Source of the DNA: Nocardia fluminea
GTDB taxonomy: Bacteria; Actinomycetota; Actinomycetes; Mycobacteriales; Mycobacteriaceae
Assembly (NCBI RefSeq): GCF_002846365.1
Contig: NZ_PJMW01000002.1
Coordinates: 682,001-746,000 of the forward strand
Length of the DNA stretch: 64,000 nucleotides
Reading direction: 5' to 3'
Position numbers and translations under genes: made by a program. Positions within the stretch are counted from its first letter, which is position 1; each line of letters opens with the position of its first letter. A model generated the notes under the pieces. That model was not told the origin of the DNA. It was given only the letters and a program-made list of their open reading frames with translations, and did not search any database. This document shows, in pieces, positions 18,121 through 27,616 of this stretch.

Positions 18121-19686
18121 TCACAGCGGGCCTGCCTCAGCCAGGACTGCCCCGGTGTCGACCGGCTCTTCTTCGGTTTCACCGGCAGGTAGCGGCTGCG
18201 AGTAGTGCTCACCGTCGTCTTCGCGCTTGGTGGCACCCGGCATGCTCGGCGTGCTCGACGCAGGCGTGCCGCTCTCGTCAGCGGTTCCGGAGCCGGAGCT
18301 CGGCGTGCCATCACCGATGACGCCTTCTTCGGCCGCGGCGTCGTCACCGGTGGGTTCGCCCTCGTCGACGGGTTCGCCATTCTCGGTCGTGATGACCGGC
18401 TGGCCGTCGGCGCCGATCGTCATGCCGTATTCGGTGGACTGACCGTCGGCGCCGGTGACGACCATCTTCAGGTTGCCGTCCTCGCCCATCTCGATCTTGA
18501 CGTTGTTGCCTGCCAAGTCGAATTCCGCCGACTTGCCGTCCACGACGTCGGGCACTCCGTCGTCATCGGCATCCTGGTCGAACACAGACTCCAGCTGGCC
18601 GACCGCGTTCTCGATGCCTTCGGTGATCGAAGACGTGATGGTGTCCATGTTCTCGCTGAGCGTGCCGGCAGCCGTCGTCAACAGGTCCGTGGCGGCGTTG
18701 GTGACAGTGCTCACGATCTCGCTGATCGTGTCGTCAGTTGTCGTGGACGGCGTTGTGGTTGTGGGCGTTGTCGTCGTCGGTGTCGTCGTGGTCGGCGTTG
18801 TTGTCGTCGGCGTTGTCGAGGCAGGGGTCGTCCCGGACGGCGTGGTCCCCGCGGGAGTCGTCCCGTCACCTTTGTCGTCGGCGGTGACAGTGCCTGCCGG
18901 TCGCGGATACGCCCCACTGTCGAGCGCGTTGGTCGCCGTCGTCAGTACCCCGTACGCGAGCTTGACGGTGTCATCGGTGTTGGAGCACAAGGAGAGGAAG
19001 TTCGCCAGCTTGCCGTCGAAGTCCGGTTTGAAGACATCTCTCAACCACGCTTCGGCTTGCTGTTTTTCGTAAGCCGTCTTCCCGATATACGCAGAACCCA
19101 AGCCGGGGACGGCCATCGCGACGACGCCGAGACCGATCGTCCCGACATCGACAACATCGGTTTCCTCGATCATCTCGTCGATGTCGGCGACGGTCTTTCC
19201 GCCGACCAGCACCTGGTTACCGGTGACCAGCGCCTTGACCCAATCCTTCTTACTGGTGACCAGACCACGCAATTTGGTCGTCGCGGTGGCGAACGCCTCC
19301 ACCGCCGTGGTCAGTTTCGTGCAATCCTCGGTAGCCAGCGTCAGCTGTTGCCCGAGCATCGTCGCCGCGGCCTCGGCTGCGGCACCGCTGCTCCACACCG
19401 TGGACATCTTCTGCGAAAGCCCCTGCTGCACACCCCATTGCGTGTCACAGACCTGTAGCGCGTTGTACAGGGCTTCGGCGGTGTCAGCCAGCTTGTCGAG
19501 ATTCATCCCGCGCTGTTCGTCGTACTCCGCGCAGATCTTGGCTTCGGTGTGACTGCAGTCGCCGAACGCCTTGTTGTATCTGGGAAGCAGCTGGATGAAG
19601 TACTGCAGACCCGACGCACCGTCGTCGAGGAGCGAATCGACGTTCTGTCCGCGTATGCCCTCTACCGGGTTGATCAACACCGTCAT
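18121..19686 (-). CDS. Large helical Thr/Pro-rich protein, candidate type VII secretion substrate
   Basis: The protein has 521 residues. The N-terminal 170 are helical with conserved-looking cysteines and WSSGAAAEAAATMLGQQL, resembling WXG100-like helices. A glycine-rich hydrophobic patch (about 172-197) follows. A linker near 275-320 consists of TTP repeats (PTTTTPTTTTP). A calcium-type loop DQDADDDGVPD lies near 368-378, and the tail is acidic and low complexity. There is no Sec signal peptide. An EspC-like small gene precedes it by 31 bases, the arrangement of EspC-EspA-like pairs exported by ESX systems. The function is unknown. The TTP region could be length-variable. Confidence 0.7.
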   Translation of the reverse strand: MTVLINPVEGIRGQNVDSLLDDGASGLQYFIQLLPRYNKAFGDCSHTEAKICAEYDEQRGMNLDKLADTAEALYNALQVCDTQWGVQQGLSQKMSTVWSSGAAAEAAATMLGQQLTLATEDCTKLTTAVEAFATATTKLRGLVTSKKDWVKALVTGNQVLVGGKTVADIDEMIEETDVVDVGTIGLGVVAMAVPGLGSAYIGKTAYEKQQAEAWLRDVFKPDFDGKLANFLSLCSNTDDTVKLAYGVLTTATNALDSGAYPRPAGTVTADDKGDGTTPAGTTPSGTTPASTTPTTTTPTTTTPTTTTPTTTTPSTTTDDTISEIVSTVTNAATDLLTTAAGTLSENMDTITSSITEGIENAVGQLESVFDQDADDDGVPDVVDGKSAEFDLAGNNVKIEMGEDGNLKMVVTGADGQSTEYGMTIGADGQPVITTENGEPVDEGEPTGDDAAAEEGVIGDGTPSSGSGTADESGTPASSTPSMPGATKREDDGEHYSQPLPAGETEEEPVDTGAVLAEAGPL

Positions 19687-19717
19687 CGATCGGCTCCCAC
19701 ATGTCGTTCGTCGCTCA

Positions 19718-20038
19718 CTACAGCGCCTGCCCTGCCTTGTTGGTCTGCTTGGCGTTTTCGGCGTCGGTGTTGGAGTAGGCGATCGAGGAGGCGCCGATCG
19801 CGTCGCCGATGGCCGTGGTGGCCGAGCTCCAGTTGTTCAGCCACGCAATCGCGACATCGATGCCCGCCGCGACCGTCTTTCCCTCGGCGGCGTAGTTCTT
19901 CCCCGCGTCTGCTGAGCCGAACTTGTTGTCGGAGATCCGTTTCACGGTGTCCTTGACCGCACCGCCCGAGATCTTCACATCGTTGCCCAACTGCCCGAGC
20001 TCACCTGTTTGCACGCCCAGCGTGTTCGAGTACCCCAT
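19718..20038 (-). CDS. EspC-like small helical protein (WXG100 superfamily relative)
   Basis: The protein has 106 residues and is all helical. It has GVQTGELGQLGNDVKISGGAV, then AAGIDVAIAWLNNWSSATTAI where W-x-x-W sits at the place of the WXG turn, and a disordered tail. Length and layout resemble the DUF2580/EspC group of ESX-associated secreted proteins. GGAGGGG five bases before the ATG at 20036-20038 fixes the start. It is the first gene of the small operon with the 521-residue and coiled-coil proteins. I did not see a clear canonical WXG triad, so the assignment is by overall pattern. Confidence 0.65.
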   Translation of the reverse strand: MGYSNTLGVQTGELGQLGNDVKISGGAVKDTVKRISDNKFGSADAGKNYAAEGKTVAAGIDVAIAWLNNWSSATTAIGDAIGASSIAYSNTDAENAKQTNKAGQAL

Positions 20039-20187
20039 AGCGTCCCCTCCGTTCCGGATCCCGTTGCCGTCCCCCACCGTCCGGAAGACTCCCTGTCTTC
20101 TTGGACGCGCCGCGACCCGGATCGGTTCCACGATCACACGACGAATGCCGCTGTGATCGGATTCGATCACAGCGGCACCGTGATGCG

Positions 20188-20496
20188 CTACTTCTCCAGG
20201 TTCCCCTGGTCGGTCTTCCGCCACTCCGACGTGCCGTCGGGATGACGGTGGTACTCCCAGGCGGCGTAGTCGCCGTCTTCCTCGACGACGGTGACGTGGT
20301 CGGCCAGGCCGTCGTGGTCGTAGTCGGACCAGATGCTGGTCGAGTCGGTGTCGCCGGTGGAGAGGGAGTCGACGACGCCGTCGTGGTCGAGGTCGAGGGA
20401 TGGGTTGTTCAGTTCGACGGGGCCGAGGCCGCCCAGGGACGAGTGGGCGTCGATGTCGGGTAGGCCGAGGCCGGGGAACTCACCCGAGGTGACCAT
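20188..20496 (-). CDS. Small acidic protein with two D-x-D-x-D-G calcium-type loops (DUF6802-like)
   Basis: The protein has 102 residues. Two loops, DLDHDGVVD and DYDHDGLAD, match the thrombospondin type 3/EF-hand-like calcium pattern. They are followed by an aromatic region (YAAWEYHRHPDGTSEW). No signal peptide is visible. GGAGGAG lies seven bases before the ATG. A similar DxDxDG loop occurs in the 521-residue protein encoded next door, suggesting a shared calcium-dependent or export-linked role. The gap to the EspC-like gene is 149 bases, so separate transcription is possible. Confidence 0.7.
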   Translation of the reverse strand: MVTSGEFPGLGLPDIDAHSSLGGLGPVELNNPSLDLDHDGVVDSLSTGDTDSTSIWSDYDHDGLADHVTVVEEDGDYAAWEYHRHPDGTSEWRKTDQGNLEK

Positions 20497-20587
20497 GACT
20501 GCTCCTCCAACGGAAAGCTCGCGGATGACGACGTGGCGGGGTTGCCATCATCTTGTCATCCGCGAGCCGGGGCCGGGAGGTTCGGGG

Positions 20588-20779
20588 CTACTTGGCCGGG
20601 ATGAGGATCCACATCGCCAGATAGATCAGGAACTGGGGGCCGGGCAGCAGGCAGGACACGACGAAGACCAGGCGGACGACGTTGGGGTTCCAGCCGTAGC
20701 GTTCGGCGAGGCCACCGCAGACGCCTGCGATCCACTTGTTGCCGGTCGAACGGGTGAGGCGGCGGGCGGGGGCGGTCAT
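20588..20779 (-). CDS. PspC-domain small membrane protein
   Basis: The protein has 63 residues and is essentially one PspC domain: RLTRSTGNKWIAGVCGGLAERYGW, then a hydrophobic segment VVRLVFVVSCLLPGPQFLIYLAMWILIPAK. PspC proteins act in envelope stress or anchor other domains; stand-alone actinobacterial copies have no defined role. The ATG at 20777-20779 is chosen because the PspC block begins right after it. Confidence 0.85.
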   Translation of the reverse strand: MTAPARRLTRSTGNKWIAGVCGGLAERYGWNPNVVRLVFVVSCLLPGPQFLIYLAMWILIPAK

Positions 20780-20923
20780 GGTGTTGCCTTCCTGTGGAGC
20801 GGTGATGTCTCCACTGTGCCGCCGCGGCGGCACCGCCCGCATCGGTCCACAGACCCATCCGCACCCTGATTTCGGCAGGCCCCGACCTCAGGGTCAGACC
20901 CCGAGACGGGCACAATTGTCGAG

Positions 20924-22564
20924 GTGAGCACGACATTGCACGCCAGCGGCCTGTCCGCGGGGCACGCCGAACGGACCCTGTTCGCCGACCTCGATTTCAC
21001 TCTCGCCCCCGGCGATGTGATCGGGCTGGTCGGGGTGAACGGCGCGGGCAAGTCGACGCTGCTGCGAATGCTGGCCGAGCGTGAGCCGGGCGAGGGCACC
21101 ATCGCGTTGAGCCCGCCCGACGCGACGGTCGGCTATCTGACGCAGGAACCGGAGCGCATCGAGGGCGAGACGGTGCTCGAATTCCTCGCGCGCCGAACCG
21201 GAGTCGCGCATGCCCAGCAGGTGATGGACGCGGCGGCCGAACGTCTCGGCGACGGTGGCGACGACGACTACTCGCCCGCACTGGAGCACTGGCTGGCGCT
21301 GGGCGGCGCGGATCTCGATCAGCGCGCCGAAGAGGTCGCCGCGGATCTGGGGCTGACCCACGGCTTGGCCGGTGGACTGGACACCCCGATGACGGGCCTG
21401 TCCGGCGGCCAGGCGGCGCGCGCGGGGTTGGCGTCGGTGTTGTTGTCGCGCTTCGACATTCTGTTGCTCGACGAGCCGACCAACGATCTCGATCTCGACG
21501 GCCTCGATCGGCTGGAACGGTTCGTCACCGGTGTGCGCGTACCGCTCATGGTGATCAGTCACGATCGAGAGTTCCTGGCGCGCACCGTGAACAGCGTTCT
21601 CGAACTCGATCTGGCTCAGCAGCAGACCGGCTTCTACGACGGCGGTTACGACGCCTACCTCGCCGAACGGGAGATCGCCCGCAAGCACGCCCGCGAGGCC
21701 TACGACGAATTCGCCGACACCAAGGCCGGTTTGGAGTCACGCGCGCAGATGCAGCGCAACTGGCTCGAGCACGGCGTGCGCAACGCCCGCCGCAAGGGCA
21801 AGAACGACTCCGACAAGATGGGCCGCAAGACCCGCGCGGAATCCACCGAGAAGCAGGCCGCCAAGGCCCGCCAGACCCAGCGCCGGATCGAGCGCCTCGA
21901 CGTGGTCGACGAGCCGCGCAAGGAGTGGGAACTGCGGATGGAGATCGCGACCGCCCCACGCAGCGGCGCGGTGGTGGCGACCGCCAACAACGCCACTCTC
22001 ACACGCGGCGAATTCACCCTCGGCCCCATCACCACCCAGATCGACTGGGCCGACCGGATCGTGCTCACCGGCGCCAACGGCTCGGGCAAGTCGACCCTGC
22101 TCGGTCTGCTCCTCGGCAAGATCGCGCCCGATTCCGGTTCGGCCGCGCTGGGTTCCGGTGTCGAGATCGGCGAGGTCGACCAGGCCCGTGGACTGTTCAG
22201 GGGCGACGACGCGCTGGCCGACACGTTCGCCGCGGCGATGCCCGACTGGCCCGACGCCGAAGTCCGCACGTTGCTGGCCAAGTTCGGCCTGCGCGGGCCG
22301 CACGTGACCCGCGCCTGCGACACCCTGTCCCCCGGCGAACGCACCCGCGCCGCACTGGCCCTGCTCCAGGCGCGCGGGGTGAACCTGCTGGTCCTCGACG
22401 AGCCGACCAACCACCTGGACCTGCCCGCCATCGAACAGCTCGAGCAGGCCGTCGAATCGTTCACCGGCACGTTGATTCTGGTGACCCACGATCGCCGGAT
22501 GCTGGATTCTGTTCGTGCGACCCGTCGTTGGCACATGTCCGGTGGGCTTCTCAGCGAGGAATAG
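20924..22564 (+). CDS. ABC-F family ATPase
   Basis: The protein has 546 residues: two ABC domains in one chain without membrane segments. Walker A motifs are GVNGAGKST (near 38) and GANGSGKST (near 387). Signatures are LSGGQ and LSPGE, and Walker B/H-switch pairs are LLLDEPTNDLD...ISHD and LVLDEPTNHLD...VTHD. A charged linker (about 240-330, HAREAYDEF, RRKGKNDSDKMGRKTRAEST) joins them. ABC-F proteins act on the ribosome as translation factors or antibiotic protection factors. This one is of the general type present in most actinobacteria, so resistance cannot be inferred. The start is a GTG preceded by GAG. Confidence 0.92.
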   Translation: MSTTLHASGLSAGHAERTLFADLDFTLAPGDVIGLVGVNGAGKSTLLRMLAEREPGEGTIALSPPDATVGYLTQEPERIEGETVLEFLARRTGVAHAQQVMDAAAERLGDGGDDDYSPALEHWLALGGADLDQRAEEVAADLGLTHGLAGGLDTPMTGLSGGQAARAGLASVLLSRFDILLLDEPTNDLDLDGLDRLERFVTGVRVPLMVISHDREFLARTVNSVLELDLAQQQTGFYDGGYDAYLAEREIARKHAREAYDEFADTKAGLESRAQMQRNWLEHGVRNARRKGKNDSDKMGRKTRAESTEKQAAKARQTQRRIERLDVVDEPRKEWELRMEIATAPRSGAVVATANNATLTRGEFTLGPITTQIDWADRIVLTGANGSGKSTLLGLLLGKIAPDSGSAALGSGVEIGEVDQARGLFRGDDALADTFAAAMPDWPDAEVRTLLAKFGLRGPHVTRACDTLSPGERTRAALALLQARGVNLLVLDEPTNHLDLPAIEQLEQAVESFTGTLILVTHDRRMLDSVRATRRWHMSGGLLSEE

Positions 22565-22568
22565 ACGC

Positions 22569-22994
22569 ATGGACTACGCACTGGGTATCGACACCCGAAT
22601 CACGCTGCTCGTCACCGGATTCCTCTTCCTGAGCGCCTTGCTGCTCGGGGTGTGGAAATACCACGGCATCAGGGTCGACGGCGCGGCGCACGTCTATGTC
22701 GACATCGCCCACCGCGCCGCGCTGATGTACTCCTTCGCGGGAATCCTGCTCGCGGTGTTCACCGAGCTCAGCGCCTGGCCGACGATCGTCAATCTGACGG
22801 CCGACCTGGTGGTGCTCGCGTTCTTCGCCGGTGCGATCGCCAGTTACGTCCTGCACGGTCTGCGCCGCGACACCACCAACCAGTTCGACGGGCGGATTCC
22901 CGCCGAACTACGGCTGTCGATGTATGCGCTGATCGCGGGCGAGATCGGTGGTTTCGGTGTGCTGTTCAGCGGTTTCGTCGCCGGGCAGTTCTAG
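22569..22994 (+). CDS. Four-helix conserved membrane protein
   Basis: The protein has 141 residues with four hydrophobic helices at about 12-30, 45-62, 68-90 and 118-138, and short charged loops. A short motif RVDGAAHVYVDIAHRAAL carries two histidines. It starts four bases after the ABC-F stop and is likely cotranscribed. Its stop codon interlocks with that of the next, convergent gene at CTAG. No family was recognised with certainty. Confidence 0.8.
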   Translation: MDYALGIDTRITLLVTGFLFLSALLLGVWKYHGIRVDGAAHVYVDIAHRAALMYSFAGILLAVFTELSAWPTIVNLTADLVVLAFFAGAIASYVLHGLRRDTTNQFDGRIPAELRLSMYALIAGEIGGFGVLFSGFVAGQF

Positions 22995-23350
22995 AACGAC
23001 CGCGTCACGCCGGGTTCGGCCGCACCGAACAGATCGATATCCGAGCCGAGCTTGGCCCCGATCAGTCCGGCGCCGAAGGTGACACCGAGCACGGCGACCA
23101 CCGCGATGAACGATCGCGAGCGCGGCACCCGTGGCGCCGCGAATGAGCGGGTGCGCGCTTCGGCGACCGGTTCATAGGCGGACTGGCCGTAGCCTTCGTC
23201 GCGGATCGGCACCGTGGGCGAATACCCTTGCGGCACTTCGCGGCACCCCGGCCGGCCACAGGCCCCACCGCAGCGGTGCGGCTGGTCGACTTCGCCGTAC
23301 TCGTACGGGTACTGATCCTGGTAGTTGCGGGCAGGCAGCGGCGGCACCAT
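22991..23350 (-). CDS. Small single-pass membrane protein with Cys-rich N-terminus
   Basis: The protein has 119 residues. The cytoplasmic part is Pro/Tyr-rich with a cysteine cluster, HRCGGACGRPGC (about 26-37), that could bind a metal. One membrane helix lies at about 83-102 (FIAVVAVLGVTFGAGLIGAKLG), with a short outer tail. AAGGGGG before the ATG at 23348-23350 supports the start. Function unknown. Confidence 0.75.
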   Translation of the reverse strand: MVPPLPARNYQDQYPYEYGEVDQPHRCGGACGRPGCREVPQGYSPTVPIRDEGYGQSAYEPVAEARTRSFAAPRVPRSRSFIAVVAVLGVTFGAGLIGAKLGSDIDLFGAAEPGVTRSF

Positions 23351-23500
23351 GATCGGCCCCCTTCGAATCGTGCTGCGCGCCAGAATAACCGCCTGCGCCG
23401 AGCAGCACACACGCGCCACGGGGCACACAGGTCCAGACGGCGTCTCCCGATACTAGTTCGGCCCGGTGGAACACGCCACAGAACCGATCGCCGGTCGGCG

Positions 23501-24838
23501 TCAGACCGCGGCGACCCGCTTGGCCAGATCGTCGGCCAGCTGACGCGCCTGCGCGGGATCGGTGGCCTCCACCATCACCCGCACCAGCTGTTCGGTCCCG
23601 CTGGGACGCAACAGAACCCGCCCGGTCTCACCCAGAATCCGCTCGGCCTCCGTGACCGCCTCCAGCACCTCGGGAGCGGCGGCGACAGCACCCTTGTCCG
23701 ATACCGCGACATTGATCAGCACCTGCGGCACCGTGGTCATCACCGAGGCCAGCGAGGCCAGCGTGCGCCCGGACTGCGCCATCCGCGCCATCAACCGCAG
23801 CCCCGTGAGCACCCCGTCACCGGTGGTGCCGAACCGCGGGAACACCACGTGCCCGGACTGTTCCCCACCCAGGCTGTATCCGCCGCGACGCAGCTCCTCG
23901 AGCACGTACCGGTCGCCGACAGCGGCGGTGATCACGGTGATCTCGGCGGCGCGCATCGCGATGTGCAGGCCGAGGTTGCTCATCACGGTGGCGACGAGCG
24001 TGTTGTCCACCAACTCGCCCGCTTCCCGCATCGCCAGTGCGAGCACCGCCATGATCGCGTCACCGTCGACGACCTCGCCCGCGGCATCGACGGCGAGACA
24101 ACGATCGGCGTCACCGTCGAGCGCGATACCGAGGTCGGCGCCGTGCTCGAGGACCGCGCGCCGCACGTTGTCCAGGTGCGTGGAACCGCACCCGTCGTTG
24201 ATGTTGAGCCCGTTGGGTTCGGCGTTGATCGCGATCACCGTCGCGCCCGCCTCCCGGTACACCTGCGGAGCCACCTCGGCGGCCGCGCCGTGCGCGCAGT
24301 CGACGACGACGGTCAACGCGGACAGGTCCTGGTTGGTGGATTCGAGCAGGTGCTCGACGTAGCGTTCGTGCGTGCCCTCGACGGAGTAGTCGCCGCGCAC
24401 CCGGCCGATACCCGCGCCGGTCGGGCGCGCGGTGACGCCGTCGGCGATCAGGGCTTCGATCCGTGCCTCGATGGCGTCGTCGAGCTTGTGCCCGCCCGCC
24501 GCGAAGATCTTGATGCCGTTATCGGGCATGGGGTTGTGCGAGGCGGAGATCATCACACCGAAGCACGCGTCGTACAGGCCGGTCAGGTAGGCGACGGCAG
24601 GGGTCGGCAGCACGCCGACCGAGAGGACGTCGACGCCGACGGAGGTCAGGCCGGCGGTCACCGCGGCCTCGAGCATCTCGCCGCTGGCGCGGGGATCGCG
24701 ACCGAGCACCGCGACCGGGCGCTTCTTGCCGCGCGAGAGCACCTGCGCCGCCGCGGCGGCGACGCGCATCGCCAGTTCCGGGCTCAGCGACTCGTTGGCG
24801 AGCCCGCGAACACCGTCTGTGCCGAACAGCCGTCCCAT
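23501..24838 (-). CDS. glmM: Phosphoglucosamine mutase
   Basis: The protein has 445 residues. It converts glucosamine-6-phosphate to glucosamine-1-phosphate, the step after GlmS. It starts [15 protein letters not shown], has the phosphoserine loop [17 protein letters not shown] (near 100), the metal loop [13 protein letters not shown] (near 240), the [10 protein letters not shown] sugar loop and the phosphate loop [20 protein letters not shown] precedes the ATG. It lies downstream of rplM-rpsI on the same strand, with a terminator hairpin between, as in mycobacteria. Confidence 0.96.
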   Translation of the reverse strand: MGRLFGTDGVRGLANESLSPELAMRVAAAAAQVLSRGKKRPVAVLGRDPRASGEMLEAAVTAGLTSVGVDVLSVGVLPTPAVAYLTGLYDACFGVMISASHNPMPDNGIKIFAAGGHKLDDAIEARIEALIADGVTARPTGAGIGRVRGDYSVEGTHERYVEHLLESTNQDLSALTVVVDCAHGAAAEVAPQVYREAGATVIAINAEPNGLNINDGCGSTHLDNVRRAVLEHGADLGIALDGDADRCLAVDAAGEVVDGDAIMAVLALAMREAGELVDNTLVATVMSNLGLHIAMRAAEITVITAAVGDRYVLEELRRGGYSLGGEQSGHVVFPRFGTTGDGVLTGLRLMARMAQSGRTLASLASVMTTVPQVLINVAVSDKGAVAAAPEVLEAVTEAERILGETGRVLLRPSGTEQLVRVMVEATDPAQARQLADDLAKRVAAV

Positions 24839-24873
24839 AAACCTCTACCTGTCGTAGGTCCCCGTTTACAGCA

Positions 24874-24912
24874 CGAGAGCAGGCGACCAGCCGTGCTGGA
24901 AGCCTGCTCTCG
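24874..24912 (-). terminator. Terminator hairpin between rpsI and glmM
   Basis: CGAGAGCAGGC (24874-24884) pairs with GCCTGCTCTCG (24902-24912), an 11-bp stem, and the 17-base loop itself contains CCAG...CTGG. It lies 70 bases after the rpsI stop and upstream of glmM on the minus strand. Confidence 0.75.
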
Positions 24913-24980
24913 CACACGTGCTCCGCCGACCGTACCGCCTCAACCAAAGTAAGCGAAGACGGCGGCCGGCAGTGCGTAAA

Positions 24981-25505
24981 TCAGCGCTTCGAGTACTGGG
25001 GCGCCTTACGGGCCTTCTTCAGACCGTACTTCTTACGCTCGGTGGCACGCGGGTCACGCGTCAGGAAGCCGGCCCGCTTGAGGGCGGGACGGTCGTCCGG
25101 GGTGACCACGATCAGCGCGCGGGCGATGGCCAGACGCAGGGCGCCTGCCTGACCCGACGGGCCGCCACCGACCAGGCGAGCGTAGATGTCGAAGTTCTCG
25201 ACACGCTCGACCAGGACCAGCGGGGACTTCACGAGCTGCTGGTGCACCTTGTTCGGGAAGTAATCCTCGATGGTGCGGCCGTTGAGCTCGAAGTTGCCCG
25301 AACCGGGCACCATGCGAACGCGAACGACGGCTTCCTTACGACGGCCGACGGTCTGCACCGGGCGGTCGAGGCCGAGCGGCTCGAAAGCCAGCTCTTCTTC
25401 GACGTACTCGCCTTCGGCGTAGCCTTCGCCGTCTTCGACGATCTCGACTACGACCTCTTCGGTGCCGTCGAACTCTTCGGCTGCGAACTCTTCAGGAGCG
25501 GTCAC
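24981..25505 (-). CDS. rpsI: 30S ribosomal protein S9
   Basis: The protein has 174 residues. The conserved S9 domain begins near residue 50 with [19 protein letters not shown] and ends in [17 protein letters not shown], the invariant tail that reaches the tRNA anticodon. The first 48 residues are an acidic extension ([20 protein letters not shown]) typical of mycobacterial and nocardial S9. The GTG start overlaps the rplM stop as GTGA, so L13 and S9 are translationally coupled. Confidence 0.96.
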   Translation of the reverse strand: MTAPEEFAAEEFDGTEEVVVEIVEDGEGYAEGEYVEEELAFEPLGLDRPVQTVGRRKEAVVRVRMVPGSGNFELNGRTIEDYFPNKVHQQLVKSPLVLVERVENFDIYARLVGGGPSGQAGALRLAIARALIVVTPDDRPALKRAGFLTRDPRATERKKYGLKKARKAPQYSKR

Positions 25506-25945
25506 TGGGCCACCTGCTTGATCTCGAACGGAACCGGCTGCTGCGCGGCGTGGGGGTGGTTCGGGCCTGCGTAGACCTTCAGCTTGCCCGCGATCGCGTT
25601 ACCCAGCTTGTTCTTCGGGATCATGCCCTTGACGGCCTTCTCCACGAGACGATCGGGACGGGTCGCCAACACCTCGCCGACAGTGCGCGACTTGAGGCCG
25701 CCCGGGTGTCCGCTGTGGTGGTGGATGAGCTTGTCGTTCTTCTTGTTGCCGGAGATGGCAACCTTTTCCGCGTTGATGATGATGACGAAGTCGCCACCAT
25801 CGACGTGGGGTGCGTAGGTCGGCTTGCCCTTGCCGCGCAGCAGGCCAGCGGCCTGCACGGCGAGACGGCCGAGGACTACGTCAGTGGCGTCGATGACGTA
25901 CCACTTGCGGGTGACGTCACCCGCCTTGGGGCTGTACGTAGGCAC
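25502..25945 (-). CDS. rplM: 50S ribosomal protein L13
   Basis: The protein has 147 residues. It starts [19 protein letters not shown] and contains [20 protein letters not shown] and [18 protein letters not shown], the standard L13 end. The start is a GTG at 25943-25945 with AGGGA upstream. The frame is open for another 52 codons upstream but that part has no L13 sequence. It is the first gene of the rplM-rpsI operon. Confidence 0.95.
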   Translation of the reverse strand: MPTYSPKAGDVTRKWYVIDATDVVLGRLAVQAAGLLRGKGKPTYAPHVDGGDFVIIINAEKVAISGNKKNDKLIHHHSGHPGGLKSRTVGEVLATRPDRLVEKAVKGMIPKNKLGNAIAGKLKVYAGPNHPHAAQQPVPFEIKQVAQ

Positions 25946-26121
25946 AGTCGTTCCCTGTCTGTCGTCGGTGTTGCCGGCCCTGAGGTGTGGATCGAGACTG
26001 TCCTGGCGGCCGGTGGAGACCCAGGACATCGAGGAGACGCCGATCCGCGAACGGTTCGGCGTTCCACACGCCAACGGGCAACGATACCAGCCACGCATCA
26101 CCGACCCGCAATCGGGCGAGG

Positions 26122-27471
26122 CTAGATCACGACCGGCGGTCCGGGGTCGGTCGCGCGCGCGGGACCGGGGATCAGGTAGCGCAGGGTATCGATGCCGGGG
26201 GTGACGCAGGCGGACTCGTCGACCAGCAGGCCGCGCGCGGTCTCGACGCCCTCACGCGGGACCGTGTTCGCGTACGGGGTGAACGCGCAGCTCACCGGTT
26301 CGGCGGCGGAGGCGACGGCGGGATCGGGCTGGAACGCGACCAGCGCCAGCGCGCCGACCACGGCCGGTGCGCCGAAGAAGCCCTTCTTCATCTTGCCGAG
26401 CAGTTTGCCGCGACGGTCGTCGTCCTCGGTGTCGTCGTGTTCGAGCGCGTGCCGCGGTGCGCCCGAGGACGGTCGCGGCGGCTGCGCGGCAGGTGGTCCG
26501 GCGACGAACCCGGCCGGTCCCGGCGGCTGGGCGGCGGGCGGTGCCGTGGGTTGGGCGCCCCACCCGACCTGCGCGGCGACTGCCTGACCCGGATGCCCCG
26601 AGTCCGGATAGTCGTCCTCCTCGTCGTCGAGGCCGGGGTCGGTGACCAGCAGATGCGCGGCGCCGAGGACCAGCGCGTGCATCGGATGGTCGGCCACGTG
26701 CAGACGCTGACCCAGGTGGTTCTGGAAGGCGAAGCGCAGGGCGTCGTTGAAGCAGACATTGCCCGCGAGCAGCACCGTCGAGGTGTCGGCGCCGATCGAG
26801 CGGGCCGCGGCCATCGCCTCGATCACCACGTTGTCGGCCGTGCGGGCATCACGCAGCGCCTCGGCGGTGACCGAGACCTCCGTCGATTCGGTCGGCTGTT
26901 CGTCGTCGCCGTGCACCGCGACCACCAGTAGCGAGCGACCGTCGGAGTAGATCCCGGTGGCGCCGATGCCGGTGCGATGGCGCTCGCTGGGCGGGGAGAC
27001 CAGGCCGAGCGCGCGCACATAACCCGACAGCGCCACGCTTTCCGGCAGCGGTTCCACGACGACGTCGAGCTGCTCGACGAGTGCCGCGTACACCTCGACC
27101 TTCTCGTCGGGCCAGCTGTCCGGATACGGCAGCGCGACCAGCTGCGGCTTGCCCTGTAGGTACTTGCCGATCGCGGCCAGCGGGTTGTAGAGCCGGGCCC
27201 GGAAGACCAGCTCGGCGGGCCAGGTGGCGCCGGCGATCACGATCTGCGGGTGTCCGAGGATGTCGCGCACATCGGCGATCGCCATCCCCAGGTCCGGTCG
27301 CTGCCGGTCGACGCCGGCGGTGTGCAACCTCCCGGCGGCATCGGCGAGCAGGTAGGCGGGCGGTGTGTATGTGCCCTCGACCTGTACCGGGCGGACCGGG
27401 GTCGCGCCGCCACCCGCGGCCACGGACACCACGTCCCACCCCAGATGTAGGGCCCCAACTCGAACGGTCAC
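26122..27471 (-). CDS. Hsp70/actin-fold protein with Pro-rich linker and a single membrane helix
   Basis: The protein has 449 residues. Residues 1-290 keep the ASKHA outline: [18 protein letters not shown], the phosphate-like [20 protein letters not shown] (near 170) and the adenosine-like end [18 protein letters not shown]...[17 protein letters not shown], close in form to the last Hsp70 ATPase block. A Pro/Ala linker (about 305-360), a basic KMKKGF stretch and one hydrophobic helix (about 375-392) follow, then a short external domain with two cysteines. It is a second protein of the type encoded at 5754-7295. Function unknown; relatives in ESX loci suggest secretion or envelope work. Confidence 0.7.
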   Translation of the reverse strand: MTVRVGALHLGWDVVSVAAGGGATPVRPVQVEGTYTPPAYLLADAAGRLHTAGVDRQRPDLGMAIADVRDILGHPQIVIAGATWPAELVFRARLYNPLAAIGKYLQGKPQLVALPYPDSWPDEKVEVYAALVEQLDVVVEPLPESVALSGYVRALGLVSPPSERHRTGIGATGIYSDGRSLLVVAVHGDDEQPTESTEVSVTAEALRDARTADNVVIEAMAAARSIGADTSTVLLAGNVCFNDALRFAFQNHLGQRLHVADHPMHALVLGAAHLLVTDPGLDDEEDDYPDSGHPGQAVAAQVGWGAQPTAPPAAQPPGPAGFVAGPPAAQPPRPSSGAPRHALEHDDTEDDDRRGKLLGKMKKGFFGAPAVVGALALVAFQPDPAVASAAEPVSCAFTPYANTVPREGVETARGLLVDESACVTPGIDTLRYLIPGPARATDPGPPVVI

Positions 27472-27554
27472 GGGATCAAGTGTGCCCGGTCGGCGACAGA
27501 CACGCGCAGCTTGCCCACCGAAACGATGCTGACCTGGCGGATCATGCTGTGCAC

Positions 27555-27580
27555 CGCGGGGGGGCATGGGGCGCCCCGCG
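27555..27580 (-). terminator. GC hairpin after the FHA-ABC exporter gene
   Basis: CGCGGGG (27555-27561) pairs with CCCCGCG (27574-27580) across a 12-base loop, between the exporter gene and the Hsp70-fold gene on the minus strand. There is no U-tract. Confidence 0.5.
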
Positions 27581-27616
27581 TGGTGACGCGAGCTACCGCC
27601 TCCGGTCGCTGACCGC

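Noticed and set aside
20924..22564. Antibiotic resistance gene
   Set aside because: The ABC-F protein is of a general type and no linked resistance genes or distinctive interdomain features support that call.
23228..24952. 574-codon plus-strand frame opposite glmM
   Set aside because: Antisense to glmM; no conserved features.
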